Part shown: piece by piece, positions 1 through 6,482 of the stretch | Layout: every line of letters begins with the position of its first letter | Numbering within the stretch: position 1 is the first letter of the stretch | NCBI GenBank assembly: GCA_002479765.1 | Contig: DLOZ01000003.1 | Coordinates: 1-13,647, forward strand | From: Sphingomonadales bacterium UBA7471 | GTDB taxonomy: Bacteria > Pseudomonadota > Alphaproteobacteria > Sphingomonadales > Sphingomonadaceae | Reading direction: 5' to 3' | DNA: 13,647 nt | The notes under the pieces: generated by a model | What the model saw: only the letters and a program-made list of their open reading frames with translations | Database searches by the model: none | Told to the model about the DNA's origin: nothing | Position numbers and translations under genes: made by a program

Positions 1-54
1 GCATTTGAATTGATGCATGCGGGAAAAAGCATCCGCAGCGTCGTGGTGTTCTAA
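1..54 (+). CDS. frmA: C-terminal end of class III alcohol dehydrogenase / S-(hydroxymethyl)glutathione dehydrogenase (partial, 5' cut by window edge)
   Basis: Only the last 17 codons are present, in frame 1, ending at the TAA at 52-54. The peptide AFELMHAGKSIRSVVVF matches the highly conserved C-terminus of zinc-dependent class III alcohol dehydrogenases, which end in a [G/A]F[E/D]LMHxGxSIR[S/T]Vxx[F/Y] pattern. These cytoplasmic enzymes oxidise S-hydroxymethylglutathione, formed spontaneously from formaldehyde and glutathione, to S-formylglutathione using NAD+. The hydrolase for the next step lies about 0.9 kb downstream on the same strand, which supports the call strongly. The stop is 17 nt before the next gene's ATG, so the two are probably cotranscribed. 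No catalytic domain is visible because the gene body is outside the window. Confidence 0.85.
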   Translation, partial: AFELMHAGKSIRSVVVF

Positions 55-71
55 AATAGGGAGAAGTAATA

Positions 72-452
72 ATGTATAGTCATATAATGGTGGGCAGCAA
101 TGATATTGCCCGTTCGAAAAAATTCTACGACGCAACCTTCGTTGCCATGGGCGGAAAGCCCGGTATGCAGGACCCCAAGGGTCGTTTGATTTACATGCAC
201 AATGGTTCGCTGTTTCTTGTCACGCCACCCATTGACGGCAATCCGGCCACGCACGGCAATGGCAGCACCATCGGTTTTGCGATGACCCCTGAGTTGGCAG
301 ATGCCTGGCATAAGGCGGGCGTCGAAAATGGCGGCGAAGCGATTGAAGATGCACCGGGTATCCGCGAGGGCAATGGCATGAAAATGTATCTTGCCTATCT
401 GCGTGATCCGGATGGTAACAAGCTGTGCGCTTTGCACCGTGTTACTGACTGA
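72..452 (+). CDS. VOC (glyoxalase/bleomycin-resistance fold) protein of the formaldehyde cluster
   Basis: A 126-aa single-domain VOC protein with a beta-alpha-beta-beta-beta pattern in each half. The N-terminal strand MYSHIMVGSND, the helix ending in SKKFYDATF, PATHGNGSTIGFAM near residues 58-71, and the C-terminal YLRDPDGNKLCALHR strand are typical of small glyoxalase-like proteins. The start is set by a good Shine-Dalgarno (GGAG at 60-63, 8-nt spacer). His4 sits at a usual VOC metal-ligand position. The usual last ligand, a Glu in DPDGNxxE, is Cys119 here, so classical glyoxalase I chemistry is doubtful. The gene lies between frmA and fghA, so a role in handling glutathione or formaldehyde adducts is an inference; the substrate is unknown. 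It ends 13 nt before the next gene. Confidence 0.85.
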   Translation: MYSHIMVGSNDIARSKKFYDATFVAMGGKPGMQDPKGRLIYMHNGSLFLVTPPIDGNPATHGNGSTIGFAMTPELADAWHKAGVENGGEAIEDAPGIREGNGMKMYLAYLRDPDGNKLCALHRVTD

Positions 453-465
453 TAGTGTTGCCATC

Positions 466-972
466 ATGAACGATGCCGAAGCGCAGTTGTATAAAGATTT
501 GGCCGCGCTCGGCATTGCTTATGAGAAGCACGAACATGCGCCGGTATTCACGGTTGCGGAGAGCGAAGCGCATAATCGCGACATTGCAGGGGCGCATACC
601 AAAAATCTGTTTTTGAAAGACAAAAACGGCGCATATTTTCTGGTCACCGTCCCTGCTGAAGCCCGCGTTGATTTAAAGGTGTTGCCATCCGCCATCGGTT
701 GTGGCCGGATCAGCTTTGGTAAAGCCGAAGATATGGAGCGGCTGCTTGGCATAACACCGGGATCGGTCACTGCTTTGGCGGCAATCAATGATAAAGATTG
801 TGCTGTCCAATTCGTGCTGGATGCCGCGTTAGCGCAAGCTGACATCATCAATTGTCACCCGCTGCGAAACAGTGCGACTTTAAGCATTGCGACCAGCGAT
901 CTTGTTCGCGCGCAAACTTACTGGCAGCACCCACCCCAGATTATTTCCATCCCGACATTGGAGCCCGCATGA
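466..972 (+). CDS. proX: ProXp-ala / PrdX-type prolyl-tRNA deacylase (YbaK/ProX family)
   Basis: A 168-aa cytoplasmic protein of the YbaK/aminoacyl-tRNA-synthetase-associated family. Family hallmarks are HTKNLFLKDKNGAYFLV at 44-60, FGKAEDMERLLGITPGSVTAL at 84-104, VQFVLDAAL and the final HPLRNSAT at 131-138. Lys46 and His131 match, within one residue, the functionally important Lys45 and His130 of the Caulobacter ProXp-ala. That enzyme hydrolyses mischarged Ala-tRNA(Pro) in trans when ProRS lacks its own editing domain. I chose the ATG at 466 because it gives the family length; the reading frame is open upstream to an ATG at 391, but that stretch overlaps the preceding gene and is not family-like. 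There is no clear Shine-Dalgarno, so translation may be coupled to the upstream gene. The stop codon overlaps the fghA start as ATGA. Confidence 0.85.
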   Translation: MNDAEAQLYKDLAALGIAYEKHEHAPVFTVAESEAHNRDIAGAHTKNLFLKDKNGAYFLVTVPAEARVDLKVLPSAIGCGRISFGKAEDMERLLGITPGSVTALAAINDKDCAVQFVLDAALAQADIINCHPLRNSATLSIATSDLVRAQTYWQHPPQIISIPTLEPA

Positions 973-1814
973 CTTTCGAAACCGTCTCTCAAAACACTGC
1001 CTTTGGCGGCGTGCAGGGTGTTTATAAGCACCATTCATCAGCCACTGGCACCGACATGACTTTTTCCGTCTATGTCCCGCCGCATGAAGAAGGCCAGATT
1101 TTGCCAGTGGTGTGGTTTTTGTCGGGCCTAACCTGCACCCATGCAAATGTGACCGAGAAAGGCGAATTCCGCCGCGCCTGTGCAGAGCTGGGTTTGATTT
1201 TCGTGGCGCCCGACACCAGCCCGCGTGGCGAAGGCGTGCCCGATGATGCCGATGCCGCATATGATTTTGGTTTGGGTGCCGGATTTTACGTCAACGCCAC
1301 CGCGTCACCCTTTGACACGCATTACCGGATGCAAGATTATATCGAGCGTGAATTGCCCGACATCATCGCCGCGCATTTCCCTGCGGATATGCAGCGGCAA
1401 GCCATTATGGGGCATTCCATGGGCGGGCATGGCGCACTGACGATCAGTCTGCGTAACCCCGGCAAGTATAAGTCGACGTCAGCATTTTCGCCGATCGTTT
1501 CGCCGTTAAATTGTCCTTGGGGTGAAAAGGCCTTGGGTGGCTATCTTGGCGATGACCGTGCGCAATGGCGCGCCTATGACAGCGTTGCGTTGTTGGCAGA
1601 TGGCGCACGCTTGCCTGATCTGTTGGTTGACCAAGGCCTGGCTGACAATTTCCTCGAGTCACAACTCAAGACCCATCTGCTCGTCGAACAATGCGCCGCG
1701 GTTGGGCAGCGTGCCGAAATTCGCATGCAGCCTGGATATGATCACAGCTATTATTTCATCTCGACCTTTATGGCCGAACATCTCGCTTGGCATGCGGAAC
1801 GGCTAAACGGCTAA
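969..1814 (+). CDS. fghA: S-formylglutathione hydrolase (esterase D family)
   Basis: A 281-aa alpha/beta hydrolase matching the usual length of about 280 aa. It hydrolyses S-formylglutathione to formate and glutathione, the second step of glutathione-dependent formaldehyde detoxification, in the cytoplasm. Visible hallmarks are LSGLTCTHAN near residues 51-60 (oxyanion region and the family cysteine), the nucleophile elbow GHSMGGHGAL with Ser150, VDQGLADNFL with Asp226, and GYDHSYYF with His259. The Ser-Asp-His spacing (76 and 33 residues) equals that of E. coli FrmB (145, 221, 254). The ATG at 969 is preferred over an in-frame upstream ATG at 852 because the extension would lie inside proX and adds 39 residues unlike the family. 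The ATGA overlap with proX implies translational coupling. frmA lies a few hundred bases upstream. Confidence 0.95.
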   Translation: MTFETVSQNTAFGGVQGVYKHHSSATGTDMTFSVYVPPHEEGQILPVVWFLSGLTCTHANVTEKGEFRRACAELGLIFVAPDTSPRGEGVPDDADAAYDFGLGAGFYVNATASPFDTHYRMQDYIERELPDIIAAHFPADMQRQAIMGHSMGGHGALTISLRNPGKYKSTSAFSPIVSPLNCPWGEKALGGYLGDDRAQWRAYDSVALLADGARLPDLLVDQGLADNFLESQLKTHLLVEQCAAVGQRAEIRMQPGYDHSYYFISTFMAEHLAWHAERLNG

Positions 1815-1845
1815 CGCCTTGGGCATTGTCGATTCTGTTGTGCAT

Positions 1846-3600
1846 ATGAGGATCCCGACAGATCGCCCTTATGTGCTGCTCGACGATGCCCGTATGCACG
1901 GTGCGTCGCCGGCACGGCTATATGCCGACCCGGTTGAAATATGGACCGCCAACAGCTTCGATGAAGTCGATGCTGTGTTAAATGCCGTGCGTGATGCGCA
2001 GCGGGGCGGGCTGCATGCCGCAGGTTTTTTGGGCTATGAATGTGGGCAGCATTTCCTGCCCAATCTTGGGCAAGAACGCAGCGGACCACTGGCGTGGTTC
2101 GGCTTGTTTCGCGGCTACAGCACAATTTCGGCTGACGTCGTGCCGTCATATCTACCCGATCCGGCGGGTGCATATTTGTCGGAATTGCGTCCCGCGATTT
2201 CGCGCGCAGAATATGGCGATGCCTTTGCGGCGGTTCAGGATTTTATCCACGCCGGGGACATTTATCAGGCCAATCTGACCTTTCCGCTGTCGGCGGATTA
2301 TGCGGGCGATCCGCTGGCTTTATATGCGGCGCTACGCAGCCGCGCGAAGGCGGGCTATGGCGGTGTCATCTACACGGGGGATGCGCATTATCTGTCCTTT
2401 TCACCCGAGCTTTTTTTCGCGCTTAAGGACCAGCGCGTGACGACAAAACCGATGAAGGGCACGGTACAAAGGCAAGCCGACCCACAACGGGATAGCGATG
2501 CTGCGGAGCGCTTGCGCACCGACCCGAAACAACGGGCGGAAAATTTGATGATTGTCGATCTCCTCCGCAATGATCTGTCCCGTGTGTGCGCCGCGGGCAG
2601 TGTCGCCGTGCCGGAATTGTTTCATGTCGAAAGCTATCCCACGGTTCATCAGATGACCTCGACCGTTACCGGTGTGCTGAATGAGGGTGTGGATGCGGTT
2701 GACGTCATAACGGCGTTATTTCCATGCGGGTCGATTACCGGCGCGCCGAAAATCCGCGCAATGCAGGTCGTCGAAGACGTGGAGATCGCGCCACGCGGAA
2801 TATATTGCGGCTCGATCGGGCGCATTGATGCCAATGGTGATGCCGCCTTCAACGTTGCCATTCGCACTTTTACCCTGTGCGATTCCACAAAGACGCTTTC
2901 ACTTGGGCTAGGATCAGGGGTTGTTGCCGATTCCAATGAAGCAGATGAATGGGCAGAATGTTTGGCCAAGGGGGATTTTGCCAAGGTGGACGATGCCGGA
3001 TTTGACCTGATCGAAACCATGCGTTTTGAACCGATGGCTGGTATCCTTCGGCTGGAGTTGCATCTGGAGCGCATGAAGACGAGCGCAATGTTGTTCGGAT
3101 TTGAATTTGACCGGCACGCATTGCGCAACCGGCTGCACGCCAGCATTTTCCATCTCGATCAGCTTTCGAAAATCCGGCTGATGGTTTCCCGGCATGGTGC
3201 CGTCGCGATTGAGATCAGCCCGCTGCAGGATGTGACCGACTGGCGCGTTGCCGTTGTTCCACTGCCTGTCGCCGCCGAAGATTTCCGGCTTCGGCACAAG
3301 ATAAGTGATCGGGCTTTTTACGACAACGCCCGAAAAGCGCGCACCGATTGTGACGAAGTTATCTTCGCAGGTGCCGATGGCCGTTTAACTGAAGGCAGCA
3401 TCACGGCCTTGTTTGTTGAACGGGATGGCGTTCTGCTGACGCCGCGGCTTGAGACCGGGTTACTGCCATCCGTGCTTCGCCGCGCGCTGATCGACGCTGG
3501 TGAAGCCCAAGAGGCGGATTTGACAACCGACGATTTGGCGGGTGGTTTTTTTGTCGGAAACAGCGCGCGTGGATTAATAAGAGCGCATAGGGTTGCGTAA
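1846..3600 (+). CDS. pabB: Bifunctional aminodeoxychorismate synthase component I / 4-amino-4-deoxychorismate lyase (PabB-PabC fusion)
   Basis: A 584-aa fusion that makes p-aminobenzoate for folate synthesis. The N-terminal two thirds is a chorismate-binding domain with GDIYQANLTFPL, the PMKGTV motif, AENLMIVDLLRNDL, PCGSITGAPK and GLGSGVVADSNEADEW. Lys204 in PMKGT is the residue that separates PabB (PIKGT) from anthranilate synthase (PIAGT). From about residue 386 (FDLIETMR) to the end is a class IV aminotransferase-fold domain with Lys485 (RHKISDRAFYDNAR, likely PLP lysine), DGRLTEGSI and an N-S-A-R-G-L end. That domain should release pyruvate from aminodeoxychorismate. The PabA glutaminase partner is not in the window. 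I chose the ATG at 1846; GTG at 1840 and TTG at 1819 are also in frame, and none has a strong Shine-Dalgarno. The gene begins 31 nt after fghA. Confidence 0.92.
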   Translation: MRIPTDRPYVLLDDARMHGASPARLYADPVEIWTANSFDEVDAVLNAVRDAQRGGLHAAGFLGYECGQHFLPNLGQERSGPLAWFGLFRGYSTISADVVPSYLPDPAGAYLSELRPAISRAEYGDAFAAVQDFIHAGDIYQANLTFPLSADYAGDPLALYAALRSRAKAGYGGVIYTGDAHYLSFSPELFFALKDQRVTTKPMKGTVQRQADPQRDSDAAERLRTDPKQRAENLMIVDLLRNDLSRVCAAGSVAVPELFHVESYPTVHQMTSTVTGVLNEGVDAVDVITALFPCGSITGAPKIRAMQVVEDVEIAPRGIYCGSIGRIDANGDAAFNVAIRTFTLCDSTKTLSLGLGSGVVADSNEADEWAECLAKGDFAKVDDAGFDLIETMRFEPMAGILRLELHLERMKTSAMLFGFEFDRHALRNRLHASIFHLDQLSKIRLMVSRHGAVAIEISPLQDVTDWRVAVVPLPVAAEDFRLRHKISDRAFYDNARKARTDCDEVIFAGADGRLTEGSITALFVERDGVLLTPRLETGLLPSVLRRALIDAGEAQEADLTTDDLAGGFFVGNSARGLIRAHRVA

Positions 3601-3662
3601 CTTTTAGCGAGGCTTTAGGGGCAAGCGCGCAACTTCTGTTCAATTTTTGCCCGAAAGTTTTG

Positions 3663-4871
3663 ATGATGATTGACCGTCTGTCGGCCGCGCTCGGCCGGAT
3701 TGCCCCTTCAGCGACGCTGGCCATGTCCGGACGTGTGATTGATCTTAAATCGCAGGGCATCGATGTCATTGGACTGTCGGCCGGTGAACCCGATTTCGAC
3801 ACGCCAGAATTCGTCAAAGACGCCGCCATTCAGGCCATTCGTGACGGCATGACGAAATATACTGCCGTGGACGGTATCGCGCCGCTCAAGCAGGCGATCA
3901 TTGCAAAATTCAAGCGCGACAATGGCATTGAATATACGCCAAAGCAGATCACGGTAAACTCCGGTGGCAAGCACACATTGTTTAACGCCCTGGTCGCAAC
4001 GATTGATCAGGGCGATGAAGTCATCATCCCCGCACCTTATTGGGTGAGCTATCCTGATATCGTGCAATTTGCCGGCGGAACGCCCGTGATCGTGATGGCG
4101 ACTGCGGCGCAAAATTATAAAATCACGCCCGAACAACTGGAAGCCGCGATTACGCCGAAGACGCGCTGGTTGATCCTGAATTCGCCGTCCAACCCGACCG
4201 GCGCAGCTTATGATGCGGCTGAGTTGAAAGAATTGGGTGCAGTGCTGCTGCGCCACCCGCACGTCTTGCTGCTGTCCGACGATATGTACGAACATATTTG
4301 GTATGCGCAGTCGCCCTTTGCGACGATGCTTCAGGTGTGCCCCGAACTCTATGATCGCACCCTCACCATGAACGGCGCGTCTAAGGCCTATGCCATGACC
4401 GGTTGGCGCATCGGCTATGCTGGTGGCCCGGCATGGTTGATTAAGGCGATGGCCGATTTGCAGTCGCAATCGACGAGCAATCCCTGCTCCATTTCACAAT
4501 ATGCCGTGCTTGCCGCGCTGAACGGCCCGCAGGATTTCTTGCGGGAACGCAATGTCGCTTTCCGCGAGCGCCGCGACCTTGTCGTTGCGATGCTGAACGA
4601 CGCACCGGGGCTTAGCTGCCCAACGCCAGAGGGCGCATTTTATGTCTATCCCGACGCAACTGGTGTGATGGGCAAGACGACGCCCAAGGGCAAGAAGATT
4701 GAAACCGACGCGGACCTCATCGATTATTTCCTCGATGATTATCGCGTGGCCGCGGTGCATGGCGGGGCCTTCGGTCTGTCGCCAGGCTTCCGGATTTCTT
4801 ATGCAACATCGTCGGATATCCTCAAGGAAGCGTGCACGCGTATCCAAGCAGCGTGCGCCGCACTCACATGA
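3663..4871 (+). CDS. aatA: Class Ib aspartate aminotransferase (possible prephenate aminotransferase activity)
   Basis: A 402-aa fold-type I PLP enzyme that should interconvert aspartate plus 2-oxoglutarate with oxaloacetate plus glutamate. Motifs in order are VIGLSAGEPDFDTP, TKYTAVDGIAPLK, the NSPSNPTG turn with Asn177, LLLSDDMYEHIWY (PLP-ring Asp and Tyr), GASKAYAMTGWRIGYAG with the Schiff-base Lys241, and FRISYATS with Arg377 for the substrate alpha-carboxylate. The pattern is that of the class I-beta enzymes of alphaproteobacteria and Thermus, several of which also transaminate prephenate to arogenate; that second activity is inferred from family only. ATG codons at 3663 and 3666 are both plausible, with a TTG at 3660; no strong Shine-Dalgarno decides between them. 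It lies 62 nt after pabB on the same strand. Confidence 0.93.
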   Translation: MMIDRLSAALGRIAPSATLAMSGRVIDLKSQGIDVIGLSAGEPDFDTPEFVKDAAIQAIRDGMTKYTAVDGIAPLKQAIIAKFKRDNGIEYTPKQITVNSGGKHTLFNALVATIDQGDEVIIPAPYWVSYPDIVQFAGGTPVIVMATAAQNYKITPEQLEAAITPKTRWLILNSPSNPTGAAYDAAELKELGAVLLRHPHVLLLSDDMYEHIWYAQSPFATMLQVCPELYDRTLTMNGASKAYAMTGWRIGYAGGPAWLIKAMADLQSQSTSNPCSISQYAVLAALNGPQDFLRERNVAFRERRDLVVAMLNDAPGLSCPTPEGAFYVYPDATGVMGKTTPKGKKIETDADLIDYFLDDYRVAAVHGGAFGLSPGFRISYATSSDILKEACTRIQAACAALT

Positions 4872-4996
4872 TCGCAACAACTGCATCACGCTGAACGGCG
4901 TTCATGCACGTTTAATGTGTTTTCTGGTGAAAGCTTTTTAAGCCGACGCACATGGCTGTTTCGGCGGCAATCTGGGCACTATGTCAGAGATAAAAT

Positions 4997-5110
4997 ATGG
5001 ACCGTCTTTATAACTTCGTGCGATCGGATCTATTCCTCAGTCTTGCTGGCGGATTTGCGCTAGGTGTGGCTGGACTGGCCATCATCAAACCGGCCAGCGC
5101 GAATGATTAA
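4997..5110 (+). CDS. Candidate 37-aa single-pass membrane microprotein upstream of msrA
   Basis: An ATG at 4997 opens a 37-codon frame ending in TAA at 5108-5110. The peptide begins MDRLYNFVRSDLF, continues through a Gly/Ala/Leu-rich hydrophobic stretch of about 18 residues (roughly 12-30), and ends IIKPASAND. A short basic N-terminus, one membrane-length hydrophobic segment and a soluble tail make this look like a small inner-membrane protein. An alternative reading is a signal-like peptide with ASA at its end. A weak purine stretch (AGAGA, 4986-4990) sits 6 nt before the ATG. It is the only coding candidate in the 282-nt gap between aatA and msrA, and ends 43 nt before the msrA start, so cotranscription is plausible. 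I do not recognise the family and the function is unknown. Confidence 0.5.
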   Translation: MDRLYNFVRSDLFLSLAGGFALGVAGLAIIKPASAND

Positions 5111-5140
5111 AACGCAGAAGCCACGCGGTCTGTGTCCGTT

Positions 5141-5146
5141 GGAGGT
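5141..5146 (+). promoter_or_regulatory. Shine-Dalgarno deciding the msrA start
   Basis: GGAGGT at 5141-5146 lies 7 nt before the ATG at 5154. It is the strongest ribosome binding site on the left half of the window. It fixes the msrA start at 5154 rather than at the in-frame ATG at 5103, which overlaps the end of the small upstream ORF. Confidence 0.85.
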
Positions 5147-5153
5147 CCATCAT

Positions 5154-5855
5154 ATGAAGCGGCTGCCCCGAACCCCTAAATGCGTTATCCGCGCGGTACA
5201 TGTCGCGCTGCTGTTTGGCTTGGTAACAGGATGCGGTTCCGATTTTGGGTCCGCCGTTGGCACTGCGCATGCCGAAGAGGGCATTCGGATCGCCGCGCCT
5301 TTTGCGAAAATTGTTGAACCAAAGGGCATACAGACGGCTGTTTTTGCCGGTGGTTGCTTCTGGGGTATGGAGGCCGTGTTTGAGCGCGTGAAGGGCGTGA
5401 CGCGCGTGGAGTCTGGTTATTCCGGCGGGACGCGATCAACCGCTGACTATGACCTCGTCAGTTCCGGGACCACGCGGCATGCTGAATCTGTTCGCATCCA
5501 ATATAACCCTGCCGAGGTGAGCTATGGCGAACTGCTCCACATATTCTTTTCCGTGGCGCATGATCCGACCCAGTTGAACCGTCAGGGTCCGGACCGCGGC
5601 AAGCAATATCGATCCGCAATATTTCCCGCGAACGCAGCGCAGCAAAAGGTGGCACGTGCTTATGTGGCGCAACTGGGCAAGGCGGGATATTGGAAGAAAC
5701 CCATTGTCACGACGCTGGAGCCTTTCAGCTTTTTTCCTGCCGAAAGCTATCATCAGGACTTCATGGCGAAGAACCCAAGGCACCCCTATATCGTGCAATG
5801 GGACAAACCGAAAATTGCGAATTTGACGAGGCTTTTCCCCAGCCGCGTTCGGTAA
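5154..5855 (+). CDS. msrA: Peptide-methionine (S)-S-oxide reductase MsrA, exported and probably a lipoprotein
   Basis: A 233-aa protein that reduces methionine-S-sulfoxide in oxidised proteins. The catalytic domain starts near residue 60 with TAVFAGGCFWGMEAVFERVKG (catalytic Cys68 in GCFWG), followed by VESGYSGG, YDLVSSGTTRHAESVRI, FFSVAHDPTQLNRQGPDRGKQYRSAIF and AESYHQDF, all typical of MsrA. An N-terminal extension has a basic start (MKRLPRTPK), a hydrophobic segment and LVTGC, which fits a lipobox with Cys27 as the lipidated residue. A signal-peptidase-I reading (AHA before EE at 41) is also possible but needs an unusually long c-region. Cysteines occur only at 10, 27 and 68, so the C-terminal resolving cysteines of E. 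coli-type MsrA are absent. The start is set by the Shine-Dalgarno at 5141. Its stop is immediately adjacent to the opposing gene's stop. Confidence 0.93.
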   Translation: MKRLPRTPKCVIRAVHVALLFGLVTGCGSDFGSAVGTAHAEEGIRIAAPFAKIVEPKGIQTAVFAGGCFWGMEAVFERVKGVTRVESGYSGGTRSTADYDLVSSGTTRHAESVRIQYNPAEVSYGELLHIFFSVAHDPTQLNRQGPDRGKQYRSAIFPANAAQQKVARAYVAQLGKAGYWKKPIVTTLEPFSFFPAESYHQDFMAKNPRHPYIVQWDKPKIANLTRLFPSRVR

Positions 5856-6482
5856 CTAACCCCGATAGGCAGGGATCGCCCAGCCTTTCCAAATCGCCAT
5901 CGCCCGCAAGGCAAAACCGGCAGTCGCGCTGAAAATCGCGGCGGGCAGAACGGGTATGCCGACAAATAACAATAGGCCAAATAGCCCGGATGCCAATGCC
6001 GCAGCGGTCACATAGATTTCGGGTTTCAGCAGGATTGATGGCTCACCCGCCAGCACATCGCGAATGATGCCGCCGACGCAGGCGGTGATGACGCCCATCA
6101 TCATGGCCGGTAGCAATGGAACGCCAAGCGTAAGTGATTTCCAAGTGCCGAACACCGCATAAATAGCAATGCCAACCGCATCAAACCAGTCGAGCGCACG
6201 CGGCTTCCAAAGATGCTGCGGCGTCACCCACACCAGCCCGGCGGTCACAAGGCAGGTTGCTGCAAAACGCCAATCCTGCACCCAGAACACGGGCGCACCA
6301 ATGAGCAGGTCGCGAACCGTGCCGCCACCCGCGCCGGTAACCAGCGCAAAGAAGGAGAACGTCACCAGCGTTTGTTTGCGTTGCGCCGCGGCGAGAGCGC
6401 CCGATGCCGCGAATACAGCGATCCCAAATAGGTCCAGCCATGAAATCATCGCCGGGGCTATTTGGGCCGCTTGGGTAATCAT
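5856..6482 (-). CDS. TRIC/UPF0126 (YadS/YicG-like) integral membrane protein
   Basis: About 208 aa and almost wholly hydrophobic, with seven apparent membrane segments. It has two copies of the family signature: GAGGGTVRDLL after the second segment and CVGGIIRDVLAG in the fifth, reflecting the internal duplication of this family. Members are called bacterial TRIC-like cation channels; some Pfam-era annotation also labels the domain a glycine transporter. The sequence does not decide between these roles. The likely start is the ATG at 6482-6480, overlapping the lpdA stop as TGATG; a GTG at 6485 and an internal ATG at 6449 are alternatives. No separate Shine-Dalgarno is evident, so translation probably depends on coupling to lpdA. 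It is the last gene of the minus-strand operon and its stop touches the msrA stop with no gap. Confidence 0.85.
   Translation of the reverse strand: MITQAAQIAPAMISWLDLFGIAVFAASGALAAAQRKQTLVTFSFFALVTGAGGGTVRDLLIGAPVFWVQDWRFAATCLVTAGLVWVTPQHLWKPRALDWFDAVGIAIYAVFGTWKSLTLGVPLLPAMMMGVITACVGGIIRDVLAGEPSILLKPEIYVTAAALASGLFGLLLFVGIPVLPAAIFSATAGFALRAMAIWKGWAIPAYRG

Noticed and set aside
852..968. Longer start for S-formylglutathione hydrolase at an in-frame ATG at 852
   Set aside because: The 39 extra residues overlap proX and do not resemble the family; the ATG at 969 gives the standard length and an ATGA coupling site.
3619..3652. Inverted repeat GGGCAA/TTGCCC between pabB and the aminotransferase gene
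   Set aside because: Only 6 bp with a loop over 20 nt and no U-run after it; too weak to call a terminator or operator.
3708..4469. Minus-strand open frame of 253 codons antisense to the aminotransferase gene
   Set aside because: Arg/His-rich composition typical of a shadow frame; the plus-strand gene has complete PLP motifs.
4872..4996. Search for a terminator after the aminotransferase gene and a promoter for the small ORF and msrA
   Set aside because: Only a 5-bp TGAAC/GTTCA stem and AT-rich patches are visible; no convincing -35/-10 pair or stem with U-run.
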